This document shows positions 36,180-45,792 of a stretch of 64,000 bases of DNA, in pieces (the stretch's first letter is position 1; each line of letters begins with the position of its first letter). This DNA is from JAEXOD01 sp963667875. Its GTDB lineage: Bacteria > Bacteroidota > Ignavibacteria > Ignavibacteriales > Melioribacteraceae. The stretch lies in contig CAXXGC010000013.1 in NCBI GenBank assembly GCA_963667875.2, positions 434,001 through 498,000 on the forward strand. The letters run 5' to 3'. A program made the translations under genes and the position numbers. The notes below the pieces were generated by a model, which had not been told where the DNA came from, searched no databases, and was given only the letters and a program-made list of their open reading frames with translations.

Positions 36180-36719
36180 TTACTTTTTTATTTGTTCCGG
36201 TTCAGCAATAGAAATAATTATCGGAATTTCCTCTTTTATGTCTTCAAGCTCGGTTTTATTTAACAGATATACTCTTTTACCATATTTATTTCTTGAATAA
36301 ACCTCTCGGACATTAAAATAAGCTGCTTTTACTTCATCCAAAACACTAATATATAAGCTATAACTTGTGTTTCTATCAGTTTTTACCGAAACAACAATCT
36401 TTTTGTTTTTTGGCTGTCCAATTTTAGAGTTTATTTTAACCATAAGTCTTTCTTTAATTTGCGGTAAAGAAATAACTTCATGATTAAATAATATACTGCC
36501 GTTTTGATTAATCAAAATAGCAGCCAATCTATCGCGCGAAAAAGGTACCGAATGTACGTCTTCTTTGGGATTATATTCCGGTAAAGTTAAACCAATACCC
36601 GTATCAATGTCAATTACAGTTGATACCAAGAAAAATAATAACAACAAAAAAGAAATATCGGACATTGATGTAGTTGGTATTTCTGCAGATACTGTTCTTC
36701 TTTTTTTAATCTTAATCAT
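36180..36719 (-). CDS. ExbD/TolR-family biopolymer transport protein, copy 2
   Basis: A 179-residue relative of the adjacent gene with the same layout: AEIPTTSMSDISFLLLLFFL with the key Asp, then a longer periplasmic domain (to residue 179) containing VSVKTDRNTSYSLYISVLDE. Two different ExbD subunits following one ExbB are common in Bacteroidetes-group bacteria and may form heteromeric motors. The ATG at 36719 lies 13 bases after exbB. Confidence 0.92.
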   Translation of the reverse strand: MIKIKKRRTVSAEIPTTSMSDISFLLLLFFLVSTVIDIDTGIGLTLPEYNPKEDVHSVPFSRDRLAAILINQNGSILFNHEVISLPQIKERLMVKINSKIGQPKNKKIVVSVKTDRNTSYSLYISVLDEVKAAYFNVREVYSRNKYGKRVYLLNKTELEDIKEEIPIIISIAEPEQIKK

Positions 36720-36732
36720 TTTAATTTAATGC

Positions 36733-37422
36733 TTATTTCTTTTTGCTAAGAATATATAAAGCATCAATCAATTCAATTGAACTTTCTTCCATATCAACTA
36801 CTATTTTATCAATTCTTGAAATAAAATAGTTGTAAAAAACCTGCAAAATCATAGCTACTACTAATCCAAACAAAGTTGTAAGCAAAGCAACAGATATTCC
36901 TATTGCAACAATTGAAGGAGAAATTTGAGCTGCTTCCGCAATTGCATCAAAAGCAATAATCATACCTTGTACTGTTCCAGTAAAACCGAGCAAAGGTGCT
37001 AAACTGATAAAAGTAGTAATCCAAATTAATCCTTTTTCCAAAAACGACATTTCTATTGAACCATAAGCCATAATTGCTTTTTCAGCCGCATCAATACCTT
37101 CGTCTGCACGTAATAATCCTGCATGAAATACTGAAGCAATTGAACCGCGTGTATTTTGACAAAGCATAATTGCTTTTTCAACTCCTCCGGTTTCCAAAGC
37201 TTCTTTTACTTTAACAATAAATTTTCTTGCATCAATATTGGCTCTGGTTAAGGTCCAAAATCTTTCAAAACAAAATCCCAATCCAAAAACCAAACATAAT
37301 AAAATGGGCCACATAAAAAAACCGCCGGCAATAAATTTTTGCTGTAAAACTGTCAATACTCCCGGTTCTTCAACTTGTACAAATAAAAATACAAAAACTC
37401 CAATTACTGCTTTAAATGTCAT
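36733..37422 (-). CDS. MotA/TolQ/ExbB proton-channel protein
   Basis: A 229-residue ExbB/TolQ homologue with three predicted transmembrane segments. The first follows FIAGGFFMWPILLCLVFGLG; the second and third lie around SLAPLLGFTGTVQGMIIAFD and ISVALLTTLFGLVVAMIL, containing the conserved GLLGTV-like region. It forms the proton-driven stator with the ExbD proteins downstream. The ATG at 37422 has GGAT upstream; an in-frame TTG four codons earlier is the alternative. Confidence 0.93.
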   Translation of the reverse strand: MTFKAVIGVFVFLFVQVEEPGVLTVLQQKFIAGGFFMWPILLCLVFGLGFCFERFWTLTRANIDARKFIVKVKEALETGGVEKAIMLCQNTRGSIASVFHAGLLRADEGIDAAEKAIMAYGSIEMSFLEKGLIWITTFISLAPLLGFTGTVQGMIIAFDAIAEAAQISPSIVAIGISVALLTTLFGLVVAMILQVFYNYFISRIDKIVVDMEESSIELIDALYILSKKK

Positions 37423-37475
37423 AAAAATATCCAATGTGTAAAATAAAAGTAAATCTAAATTTTAATAAAAATCAT

Positions 37476-38513
37476 TTATTTTGTTTTTAACTTAAAAGCA
37501 AATTTAGCTCCAACCGGAAAATGATCGCTATAACCAGCCAAATAAGATTTGCCGCCAAATGTGGGAATCGGTGAATCTTTATATTTCCCTTCCTTTGTTA
37601 TCATATAATCCGGTTTAATCACTTCAAATGAATTGTCAACATAATCGAGCCCTTTATTATTGACTAAAGGTTGTGAAATTATCATTTGGTCAAGCATATT
37701 CCATTCTTGTTTGTACATAAAACTGCCAAGTTTATTAGCTTTAATATCCCAGGCAAGGTTAAACAAATCGTTTTTTTTCAATTTATTCTGTTGAACTAAT
37801 TGTTTAGCTTTTAGAACTTCAGTAATAGATTTATTAATCGGTTCATCGTTAAAATCACCAATAATAACAATATTTTTTACTGATTTTTTATTAATTACTG
37901 CAATATCTTTTAATAAAGTATTTGCAGCATCCATTCTAAAAACTTCCGATTGATCTTCTCCGCCTCTGCGCGAAGGCCAATGATTTACATATACATACAA
38001 ATCGTTATCCTTAACATTACCCAAAATTTTAAGATGTATTCTTAAAATGTAACGAGTATCAAATTTTTCTTTTGAAAATTCTACTTTTAAAGGAACTAAT
38101 TCCTTAAATTGAAATAATGATTGGTTAAAAAACAAAGCATTATCTATACCTCTTTCATCAAGGCTTTCAACATGTACAATTTCGTATTTTTTTGTTGAAC
38201 TTTTTTGAATTTCATTTTTAAGATCGTCTAACACACTTCTGTTTTCAATTTCAACTAAACCTAAAATATCGGGACCTGTATTTTCATTCATGCCGTTAAT
38301 AACTTTGGCAAGATTTTCAAGTTTTGTTTGGTACTTAGCCTGATCCCATTTTTTATCACTACCGGGTAAAAATTCCTGGTCATCTTTTTGAGGATCATCA
38401 TAAATATCAAACAGATTTTCAACATTCCATGATGCTAAATAAAAATTTTGCGTATTTTGAGCAAAAATTGTGGTGCAAAGCACAAGAGTTAAAAAAACTA
38501 ATTTTTTTAACAT
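37476..38513 (-). CDS. Secreted endonuclease/exonuclease/phosphatase-fold protein
   Basis: A 345-residue exported protein (signal peptide MLKKLVFLTLVLCTTIFAQ) of the EEP superfamily. Active-site motifs are NVENLFDIYDD at the start, GLVEIENRSVL with the metal-binding Glu, VNHWPSRRGG with the catalytic His region, IIGDFNDEP with the Asp-Asn pair, and SDHFPVGAKF with the final His. The set is intact. It could be an extracellular nuclease or a phosphodiesterase/phosphatase. It is divergent from polA with an 81-base shared intergenic region. Confidence 0.82.
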   Translation of the reverse strand: MLKKLVFLTLVLCTTIFAQNTQNFYLASWNVENLFDIYDDPQKDDQEFLPGSDKKWDQAKYQTKLENLAKVINGMNENTGPDILGLVEIENRSVLDDLKNEIQKSSTKKYEIVHVESLDERGIDNALFFNQSLFQFKELVPLKVEFSKEKFDTRYILRIHLKILGNVKDNDLYVYVNHWPSRRGGEDQSEVFRMDAANTLLKDIAVINKKSVKNIVIIGDFNDEPINKSITEVLKAKQLVQQNKLKKNDLFNLAWDIKANKLGSFMYKQEWNMLDQMIISQPLVNNKGLDYVDNSFEVIKPDYMITKEGKYKDSPIPTFGGKSYLAGYSDHFPVGAKFAFKLKTK

Positions 38514-38594
38514 AAGTTTTCCTTATATTTTTATTTATAAAATTACTAAAAAGTTCATAATTATAAAACACAATAATTTTTAATTTGGCAATTT

Positions 38595-41357
38595 ATGAAA
38601 AAACTTGTTCTAATAGATGGAATGGCATTAATATTCAAAGCCTACTTTGCATTTATTCGTAATCCATTATCCTCTTCTAAGGGCGAACCTACATCGGCAA
38701 TTTACGGATTTATTAATCAACTGCTTAAAATTTATGAAGATACCAAACCCGATTATATAGGTATTGCATTAGATTCAAAGGAAAAAACCTTTAGGCATTT
38801 AAAGTATGACCAATACAAAGCCAACAGAGATGATATCCCCGAAGATTTAATTCCGCAGATAGGCCGCATTAGAGAGATTATTGATCTTTTTAACATTCCT
38901 GCATTTATCTTACCGGGATATGAAGCTGATGATATTATTGGTACAATATTAAAGAAAACCGCAAAAATGGATATCCAATCGTTTGCAATAACACCCGATA
39001 AAGATTTTATGCAAATTATTGATGATAACTTATTTGTTGTTAAACCGGGTAAAAGTGCTGATGAACTATTAACTTATGATATTGCTAAAGTTAAAGAAGA
39101 ATATGGATTTGATCCTATTCAAATGATTGATTATCTTGCTTTAATTGGTGATGCTTCCGATAATATACCAGGGGTAAAAGGCATTGGTGGAAAAACAGCA
39201 GTCCCATTAATTCAAAAATATGGTTCAATAGAAAAGATTTATGACCAAATTGATACTATTGATAAAAATAGTGTTAAAGAAAAACTTTTACTAAACAGAG
39301 ATAACGCATTTCTTTCAAAAGACTTAGCCACTATTTGTTTAGACGTTCCAATTGAATTTAATCTTAAAGATTTAGAGATTACTCCTCCAAATTTTGAGGG
39401 ATTAAAACAAATTTTTAATGAATTGGACTTAAAATCTTTCGATCAAAAACTGAATAAGTTGTTTAATAGTGATAACTTAGCCACATCCGGTTCAGAAACA
39501 ACCGGTTCGACCTATAAAGCCTTTGATACAGTAGATGTTAATTACAAATTGATAACAAATTATGAAGATGCAGCAAATTTAGCCGAAAAACTTTCAAAAA
39601 CGGATTTGTTTGTATTTGATACTGAAACAGACGGTCTTGATGTGTTTAAGGTTAATCTGGCAGGTGTTTCCTTTTGTATAAAATCCAAAGAAGCCTATTT
39701 TATTGTTATTGATCCGGAAATTTCATCGGATGATTTGTTTGCTGAAAAACTAACGGATAGATTAAACATAGATGATTTTATTGCGTTATTTAAGCCAATT
39801 TTTGAAAATGATAAAATTAAAAAAGTCTGCCAAAACGCTAAATACGATATTGGAGTTTTAAGAAAATATAATATTTGTGTTAAAAATCTTTATTTTGATA
39901 CTATGCTTGCAAGTTATATTCTTGACCCGGACCAAAAACACAATATGGATGATCTTTCAAAAGTATATCTTAATTATTCGCCAATTCCCCTTTCGGATAT
40001 TTTAGGGACAAAAAAAGATGCTGAAAAGATTTTTTCAGTTGATAAAAATTTATTATCAAACTATTCTTGTGAAGACTCCGACATTACATTTCAATTATTT
40101 AAAAGATTAGATTCAGATTTAAAAAAGGAAAGATTGGATAAACTCGCATTTGAAGTAGAATTTCCACTTGTGGAAGTTTTATTGGAGATGGAAAAAAACG
40201 GTGTTAATATTGATGTTGGCATGTTAAATCAACTAAGCATTTCAATGGGTGCTGATTTAGTTGAGCTTACAAAAACAATACATGAATTGGCAGGTGAGGA
40301 ATTTAATATTAATTCAACACAGCAATTACAGCAAATACTTTTTACTAAATTAAACCTTGCTCCGTTGCGTAAAACTAAAACCGGGTTTTCCACCGATGCT
40401 CAATCGTTGGAACAACTTAAAGGTGAACATCAAATTATTGATTTGTTGATAGATTACAGAGAACTTGCTAAATTAAAGTCTACTTATGTTGATGCTCTCC
40501 CCCGTTTATTAAATCCGGTTACAAAACGCCTTCATACAACATTTAATCAAACTGTTGCCTCAACAGGCCGACTTTCAAGCTTAAATCCAAATTTGCAGAA
40601 CATACCGGTTCGTGCAGCATTGGGTAAAGATATTAGACGGGCTTTTATACCGCGCGATAATAACCACATTTTTTTATGTGCCGATTACAATCAAATTGAA
40701 TTACGCATTATGGCAAGTATTTGTAACGATCCATATTTGACCGATGCTTTTACAAATAACATCGATATTCATACAAGAACTGCAGAACTTGTTTTTGGTG
40801 TAAATGCAGCAACAGTAACTCCGGATATGCGTAGAAAAGCAAAGGAAGTTAATTTTGGTATTTTATATGGAATTGGTGCATTTGGATTAAAAAACAGACT
40901 CCAAATAACTCAATATCATGCAAAAGAAATTATTGACAATTATTTTGCAACATTCAAAAATGTAAAACAATTTATGGATGATGCCATTGTTAAAGCTCAG
41001 GAAAAGGGTTATGCTGAAACATTATTAGGCAGAAGACGATATTTGAAAAATATTAACAGCAAAAATAGAGTATTAAGACAATTTGAGGAACGTGTTGCAA
41101 TTAATATGCCTATTCAAGGTACAGCTGCCGACATGATAAAAATTGCAATGATTAATATTCATAATGAAATGAAAAAACTAAACCTAAAAAGTAAAATGGT
41201 TTTACAAGTACACGATGAACTTATTTTTGATACTGAATTAAATGAATTGGAGATATTAAGACCCATTGTTAAACAATTAATGGAAACGGCATTACCATTA
41301 AATATTCCGGTAATTGCCTCGTTAGGAACCGGAAATAATTGGCTTGATGCCCATTAA
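38595..41357 (+). CDS. polA: DNA polymerase I
   Basis: A 920-residue Pol I with all three domains. The 5' nuclease domain (residues 1-290) includes YEADDIIGTI and ITPDKDFMQII. The 3'-5' exonuclease (about 320-500) keeps FDTETDGLD, so proofreading should be active. The polymerase has motif A LCADYNQIELRIMA, motif B RRKAKEVNFGILYGIG and motif C LQVHDELIFD. It is a repair and Okazaki-fragment enzyme. It is transcribed alone from the divergent region at 38514-38594. Confidence 0.98.
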   Translation: MKKLVLIDGMALIFKAYFAFIRNPLSSSKGEPTSAIYGFINQLLKIYEDTKPDYIGIALDSKEKTFRHLKYDQYKANRDDIPEDLIPQIGRIREIIDLFNIPAFILPGYEADDIIGTILKKTAKMDIQSFAITPDKDFMQIIDDNLFVVKPGKSADELLTYDIAKVKEEYGFDPIQMIDYLALIGDASDNIPGVKGIGGKTAVPLIQKYGSIEKIYDQIDTIDKNSVKEKLLLNRDNAFLSKDLATICLDVPIEFNLKDLEITPPNFEGLKQIFNELDLKSFDQKLNKLFNSDNLATSGSETTGSTYKAFDTVDVNYKLITNYEDAANLAEKLSKTDLFVFDTETDGLDVFKVNLAGVSFCIKSKEAYFIVIDPEISSDDLFAEKLTDRLNIDDFIALFKPIFENDKIKKVCQNAKYDIGVLRKYNICVKNLYFDTMLASYILDPDQKHNMDDLSKVYLNYSPIPLSDILGTKKDAEKIFSVDKNLLSNYSCEDSDITFQLFKRLDSDLKKERLDKLAFEVEFPLVEVLLEMEKNGVNIDVGMLNQLSISMGADLVELTKTIHELAGEEFNINSTQQLQQILFTKLNLAPLRKTKTGFSTDAQSLEQLKGEHQIIDLLIDYRELAKLKSTYVDALPRLLNPVTKRLHTTFNQTVASTGRLSSLNPNLQNIPVRAALGKDIRRAFIPRDNNHIFLCADYNQIELRIMASICNDPYLTDAFTNNIDIHTRTAELVFGVNAATVTPDMRRKAKEVNFGILYGIGAFGLKNRLQITQYHAKEIIDNYFATFKNVKQFMDDAIVKAQEKGYAETLLGRRRYLKNINSKNRVLRQFEERVAINMPIQGTAADMIKIAMINIHNEMKKLNLKSKMVLQVHDELIFDTELNELEILRPIVKQLMETALPLNIPVIASLGTGNNWLDAH

Positions 41358-41446
41358 TTATTTTTTTTGAATTGTTTATTTTAAAATAAAATAATAACTT
41401 ATGTATTATTATTTAGTACAATTAATTAACCTTAACAGGAGGATAT

Positions 41447-42055
41447 ATGTTTAAAAAAACCTTATTTATTGTATTTTTATTAGTTCTTGTTACTTTTTTC
41501 CAAGGTTGCGGACCTTCAAGAACAGTTAGTAGAATTGGTACAGACGAAGTGATTGATTTAAGCGGAAGATGGAATGATACAGATTCAAGATTAACCGCTG
41601 AACAAATGGTAAAAGGATTATTAGAAAGACCTTGGGATGATGAATTTCAAACCACAAATGGCAGAAAACCTGCTGTTATTGTTGGAACTGTAAGAAATTT
41701 AAGTTCAGAACATATTGAAACAGGTATTTTTATTAAAGACATTGAACGAGAATTGGTTAACTGCGGAAGAGTAAAATTTGTTGCTACAAAAGAAGAAAGA
41801 CAAGAAATTAGAGACGAACGAACAGATCAACAAAGTTTTTCAACTGAAGAAACTGCAAAAGGATTAGCTAATGAAACAGGTGCCGATTTTATGTTAAAAG
41901 GAAGCATCAAAAGTCAAACAGACGCAGTTGACGGTCAGGAACTAAAATATTATCAGGTTGACTTAGAATTAATAAATTTAGAAAATAATGAAAAAGTTTG
42001 GATTGATACAAAAAAGATCAAGAAAAACGTTGAAAAATCAAGTACATCTTGGTAA
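41447..42055 (+). CDS. LpoB-like penicillin-binding protein activator lipoprotein
   Basis: A 202-residue lipoprotein with lipobox FQGCGPSR (lipidated Cys near 22). The mature body matches the LpoB/PBP-activator family: IDLSGRWNDTDSRLTAEQM, VGTVRNLSSEHIETGIFIKD, GADFMLKGSIKSQTD and LELINLENNEKVWIDTKKIK. In E. coli LpoB activates PBP1b from the outer membrane. The short disordered N-terminal arm of enteric LpoB is absent. AGGAGGATAT precedes the ATG. It heads a three-gene cluster of envelope proteins. Confidence 0.86.
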   Translation: MFKKTLFIVFLLVLVTFFQGCGPSRTVSRIGTDEVIDLSGRWNDTDSRLTAEQMVKGLLERPWDDEFQTTNGRKPAVIVGTVRNLSSEHIETGIFIKDIERELVNCGRVKFVATKEERQEIRDERTDQQSFSTEETAKGLANETGADFMLKGSIKSQTDAVDGQELKYYQVDLELINLENNEKVWIDTKKIKKNVEKSSTSW

Positions 42056-42094
42056 AACTTTAAATTATTTTTTAAATTATTGTTCGAGGGGAAA

Positions 42095-43480
42095 ATGAAG
42101 AAATTATTACGGGAATTATTCTTTTTCGTTTTGTTGTTTTCTGTTTTTACCGGCTGCGGCAGTATGCGGACTAATAAAGATCATTATAAAGTAATTGATG
42201 ATTTTTTTAGTAAAAGAAATTTTGATAGTGCCGCTACGGTTTTAGTTGCTTCAAAGCTTGAAAATTATGGGGAAAAAGATAGAGTTTTATATTGGTTAGA
42301 CCTTGGTTTGTTATATCATTATCAAGGTGATTTTGTTCAAAGTAATTTAATGCTTGAAAATGCCGAAAAAGGGATTGAAGAATTATATACATCCAGCATC
42401 TCAAAGGGTGCGACTTCAATGCTGTTAAATGATAACGCTTTGGATTATTCAGGTGAAGATTATGAAGACATTTATCTTAATGTAATCAAATCGTTAAATT
42501 ACCTAAAATTGGATAAATTTGATGAGGCTTTTGTTGAAGTTAGAAGAATTGATAACAAACTAAGATTATTAGAAGATAAGTATAAAAAAGTTGCCGAAAG
42601 TTATAATTCTTCGGAAGATGCAAAAGCTGAATTTAAGGCCGGTGATAACAAATTTCATAATTCAGCACTGGGTAGGTATCTAAGTGCTGTTTTATATCGA
42701 GCTGAAGGTGATATTGATGGTTCCAGAATAGATTTAGAACAATTTGCTGAAGCTTTTCAATCGCAAACAGATATTTATGATTTTCCGCAACCGGTTATTG
42801 ACAGTAACTTTGTTATCCCCGATTCTGCAAAAATGAATTTTATCTGTTTTACAGGAAAAGGACCCGAAAAATTTGCTAATGAATTAATTGTTCATACTGA
42901 TGATAATTTAATAATTATTTACACTTCCGATGGTAAAGAAGAAAAGCAGCTGGATGCAATTGCATGGCCGGGAGTTGAAAAAGGAATACATTTTAAATTG
43001 TCACTTCCGTATATGGAAAAAACTCCAACCATTGTTAGCAATATTATAATTGAGGTTGACGGCAAAGATGTAAAAAATTTGGATAAAGTTGAAAGTATTG
43101 AAAATACTGCAAAAGAAACTTATAAACTAAAAGAACCTATTATTTATTTAAAAACCATCACGCGTACAATTATCAAAGCAATTCTTAACGAAGCTGCCAA
43201 CAAAGAACTTGATAAATCGACTGGTGGAGGGCTTTTTGGTTCTTTAACACGTGCGGTAACCGGAGCAGCCATGGATGCTACTGAAAACGCAGATTTAAGA
43301 TTATCAAGATATTTTCCATCCACTGCATCAGTTGGTGAAATTAAGTTGGCACCAGGTGATCATTCAATACGCATTAAATACGTTAGTAATGATGGAACAA
43401 TTATGTTCATTGATGATTTAGGCACTAAAAATATTAAACTTAGCGGACTAAATCTTTTTGAATCGTTTTATTTAAAATAA
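42095..43480 (+). CDS. COG3014-type TPR-like lipoprotein
   Basis: A 461-residue lipoprotein (lipobox FTGCGS, Cys about 20). The N-terminal half is helical with TPR-like repeats (VLYWLDLGLLYHYQGDFVQS; FDEAFVEVRRIDNKLRLLED), and the C-terminal half is beta-rich. The pattern resembles COG3014 proteins, which frequently lie beside LpoB-like and LPP20-like genes in other genomes. The molecular function is unknown. ATG 42095 is chosen because GAGGGGAAA precedes it; an upstream TTG at 42080 would spoil the signal peptide. Confidence 0.7.
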   Translation: MKKLLRELFFFVLLFSVFTGCGSMRTNKDHYKVIDDFFSKRNFDSAATVLVASKLENYGEKDRVLYWLDLGLLYHYQGDFVQSNLMLENAEKGIEELYTSSISKGATSMLLNDNALDYSGEDYEDIYLNVIKSLNYLKLDKFDEAFVEVRRIDNKLRLLEDKYKKVAESYNSSEDAKAEFKAGDNKFHNSALGRYLSAVLYRAEGDIDGSRIDLEQFAEAFQSQTDIYDFPQPVIDSNFVIPDSAKMNFICFTGKGPEKFANELIVHTDDNLIIIYTSDGKEEKQLDAIAWPGVEKGIHFKLSLPYMEKTPTIVSNIIIEVDGKDVKNLDKVESIENTAKETYKLKEPIIYLKTITRTIIKAILNEAANKELDKSTGGGLFGSLTRAVTGAAMDATENADLRLSRYFPSTASVGEIKLAPGDHSIRIKYVSNDGTIMFIDDLGTKNIKLSGLNLFESFYLK

Positions 43481-43483
43481 TTT

Positions 43484-43512
43484 AAATGGATCTAACCTAG
43501 ATCCATTTTTTA
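43484..43512 (+). terminator. Intrinsic terminator after the COG3014-type gene
   Basis: AAATGGATCTA, 3-base loop, TAGATCCATTT followed by TTTTA: an 11-bp perfect stem plus T-run. It lies in the short gap before the LPP20-like gene, whose RBS (TGGAG) overlaps the tail, so it may attenuate rather than fully separate the genes. Confidence 0.8.
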
Positions 43513-43522
43513 TGGAGTTTTT

Positions 43523-44533
43523 ATGAAAATTAAGTTATTAGCTATTTTTTTTATTATTTATTTTGTTCCTTTATTTGTAAATGCGCAAGAAGATAGACCA
43601 AGTTGGATTGATAACCCAAACGGTAAATATTCGGATGCTGCTTACTTAGTTGCAGTTGGTGAAGGCGATAACAGAAAATCGGCAGAAAATAACGCAACAA
43701 GTAATCTTGCATTAATTTTTAAATCCGATATTAAAGTTGATAATTCGCAAATTGATAGATATAATGAATTAATGGGTGATCAAGAAGCATTTCAACATGA
43801 ATCAAATGTAACAAAAAAAGTAAATGTATCGTCAAGTCAAACCTTATATAATGTTAAGTTTGGCGAAAGTTACACAAGCAATACCGGCAGAGTTTTTGTT
43901 TTAGCCTATATTGATAAGATGGAAACAGCCGATATTTACAATGAAAAAATAAGCAACAACACTGAAAAAATTAAATTTTTTATTTCTACCGCTTCAAATT
44001 CTTCTGACAAAATAATTAATTATTCGGCACTAAATGCTGCAAGTTTATTTAGTTTGGATAATGAAATGTTAAAAGATCAATTAAAAATTATTAGTCCTGA
44101 ATTTGGCAATACAGAAAATTTGGGTTATGATCATAACGATATTGTAAAACAAAGTATTGATGCAGCAAAAGAAATTTCATTTTCTGTTAATATTCAAAAC
44201 GACTCGGACGGAAAAACCACTGCTTTTATTAAAGATTTTTTGAATTCCAAGGGTTTTATAATAAACACTAATCCACTTCTAAAAATTGAAGGTAATGTTA
44301 CCTACGAAAAGTTGGATTTGGCCAGATCTGAAAAATTTGTTACTTGGAATTTATATCTAAACATGAATGATTTGGAAGATAACACCTTACTTTCTACTAC
44401 AGCTAAAGGTCGTGAAGGAAGCATTTCGTATGATGCAGCACTTTCAAGATGTGTAAATGAAATTGGTAAAAAAATTAAATCCGATTTTGGGAAAAAATTT
44501 GTAGCCTACTTTGATAGTTTAGTAAAAAAATAA
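43523..44533 (+). CDS. LPP20-family exported protein
   Basis: A 336-residue protein with signal peptide ending VPLFVNAQ, so it is periplasmic or surface-exposed but not a lipoprotein (no lipobox cysteine). The N-terminal domain has DRPSWIDNPNGKYSDAAYLV and VGEGDNRKSAENNATSNLAL, the LPP20 signature (about residues 22-130). The C-terminal half (about 200-330) is LpoB/CsgG-like in pattern, with FLNSKGFIINTNPLLKIEGN. Together with the two upstream lipoproteins it forms a plausible envelope module. Confidence 0.78.
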   Translation: MKIKLLAIFFIIYFVPLFVNAQEDRPSWIDNPNGKYSDAAYLVAVGEGDNRKSAENNATSNLALIFKSDIKVDNSQIDRYNELMGDQEAFQHESNVTKKVNVSSSQTLYNVKFGESYTSNTGRVFVLAYIDKMETADIYNEKISNNTEKIKFFISTASNSSDKIINYSALNAASLFSLDNEMLKDQLKIISPEFGNTENLGYDHNDIVKQSIDAAKEISFSVNIQNDSDGKTTAFIKDFLNSKGFIINTNPLLKIEGNVTYEKLDLARSEKFVTWNLYLNMNDLEDNTLLSTTAKGREGSISYDAALSRCVNEIGKKIKSDFGKKFVAYFDSLVKK

Positions 44534-44542
44534 TTTCGCCAT

Positions 44543-44575
44543 AAGCTCTCATTTCCTAAAATGAGAGCTTCTTAT
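44543..44575 (+). terminator. Intrinsic terminator after the LPP20-family gene
   Basis: AAGCTCTCATTT, 4-base loop, AAATGAGAGCTT then a T-rich tail (CTTATACCTT). A 12-bp stem with a modest T-run, 10 bases past the stop codon. Confidence 0.72.
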
Positions 44576-44589
44576 ACCTTAAAACTCAA

Positions 44590-45762
44590 ATGAAAAAAAT
44601 AATATTAATAGCAAAATGGGAATTAAAAGAAAAATTTCTGCATAAATCCTTTATTATCTACTTTTTAATAACACAGCTATTATTATTTTTAACTTTATCA
44701 ATCACAAAAAGTATTCCAAACCCACAAAATAGTCCGTCTCCAATAGCAATTGTTAATAATTCCAATTATAATTTGTCGCCATTATTAAAACAGCTTAATT
44801 CGGCGGTTGATTCCAATAATACTCCGGAATTTTTAATAATTAACTACTCAAAAAAATATCAAAGATTAAATTTTACCAAAAATGACCTCGAAAGATTATT
44901 ATTTGAAGATAATTTTAGTGCCTGTTTAAGTATTGATTCAAATAAAATAAATTTTTATCATTCCTCTTTTTTACAACCTGATAAGATATTGCGTTTTAAC
45001 GAATATTTACTTGCTTTTACAACTAACAACTTTTTAAGTAAAAGTAATTCAAATGATTTTTCATTTAAGTTTACTTTACTTACTAACAAACATTCATTTA
45101 ATATTTCAAGTCTTTTAAACAATTTGAGCCTAAACTTAATATTTGTTTTTGTGATTTTGATTTCCGGCAATTTGTTTTTACGCAGCTTTGCTGTTGAAAA
45201 AGCTAATAAATTGATTGAGATGATTTTATCAAGTACTGACGCTAAAACAATTATTATTGGAAAATCGTTAGGTCTTTTGAGTTTTGTATTATTTCAAACA
45301 TTAATTTGGATAATTACAAGCTTATTTACAGGAAATAATTTCTTTTCTTTTTCAATTAGTACAATATGGATAGTTTTATTTTTCGTTTTTGGACTTATCC
45401 TTTATGTATCTATTTTTACAGGTTTTGGCTCACTGATTAATAACGAAAGCGATTCAAACATGATAATGGGAATTATATCTTTCTTTTTAGTACTTCCCCT
45501 ATTATTTATTCAGGAATTATTTTATAATCCGTATTCGGGAATTTCCACATTTCTTACTTATTTTCCTTTAACATCTCCTTCTGCTATTTTTATAAGAAGT
45601 AGTATTTCCGCAATTAATACTCAGCAATATGTTTTGTCTTTATGTTTATTAATTATTTTTATATCTTTAGCAATTAAATCTATTTCTTATTTTTTCGAAT
45701 TAAGTATTCAAAATTTAGGACATAAATCCGGCTTTTTTAATTTATTTAAATCAAAAAAATAA
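44590..45762 (+). CDS. ABC-2 type transporter permease
   Basis: A 390-residue membrane protein of the NatB/ABC-2 type. One helix near the N-terminus (FIIYFLITQLLLFLTLSIT), a large extracytoplasmic loop (about residues 45-175) and then about five helices starting LNLIFVFVILISGNLFLRSF. Conserved motifs are FAVEKANKLIEMILSST and IIIGKSLGLLSFVLF. No ATP-binding subunit is adjacent, so the ATPase must be encoded elsewhere, or the protein is an orphan. The RBS is weak. Confidence 0.8.
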   Translation: MKKIILIAKWELKEKFLHKSFIIYFLITQLLLFLTLSITKSIPNPQNSPSPIAIVNNSNYNLSPLLKQLNSAVDSNNTPEFLIINYSKKYQRLNFTKNDLERLLFEDNFSACLSIDSNKINFYHSSFLQPDKILRFNEYLLAFTTNNFLSKSNSNDFSFKFTLLTNKHSFNISSLLNNLSLNLIFVFVILISGNLFLRSFAVEKANKLIEMILSSTDAKTIIIGKSLGLLSFVLFQTLIWIITSLFTGNNFFSFSISTIWIVLFFVFGLILYVSIFTGFGSLINNESDSNMIMGIISFFLVLPLLFIQELFYNPYSGISTFLTYFPLTSPSAIFIRSSISAINTQQYVLSLCLLIIFISLAIKSISYFFELSIQNLGHKSGFFNLFKSKK

Positions 45763-45792
45763 TCAAAATCAGTTTTTAGCTGCGAGGTATTT

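Noticed and set aside
36733..37422. Flagellar MotA
   Set aside because: ExbD partners follow and no flagellar genes are present; ExbB/TolQ is the better call.
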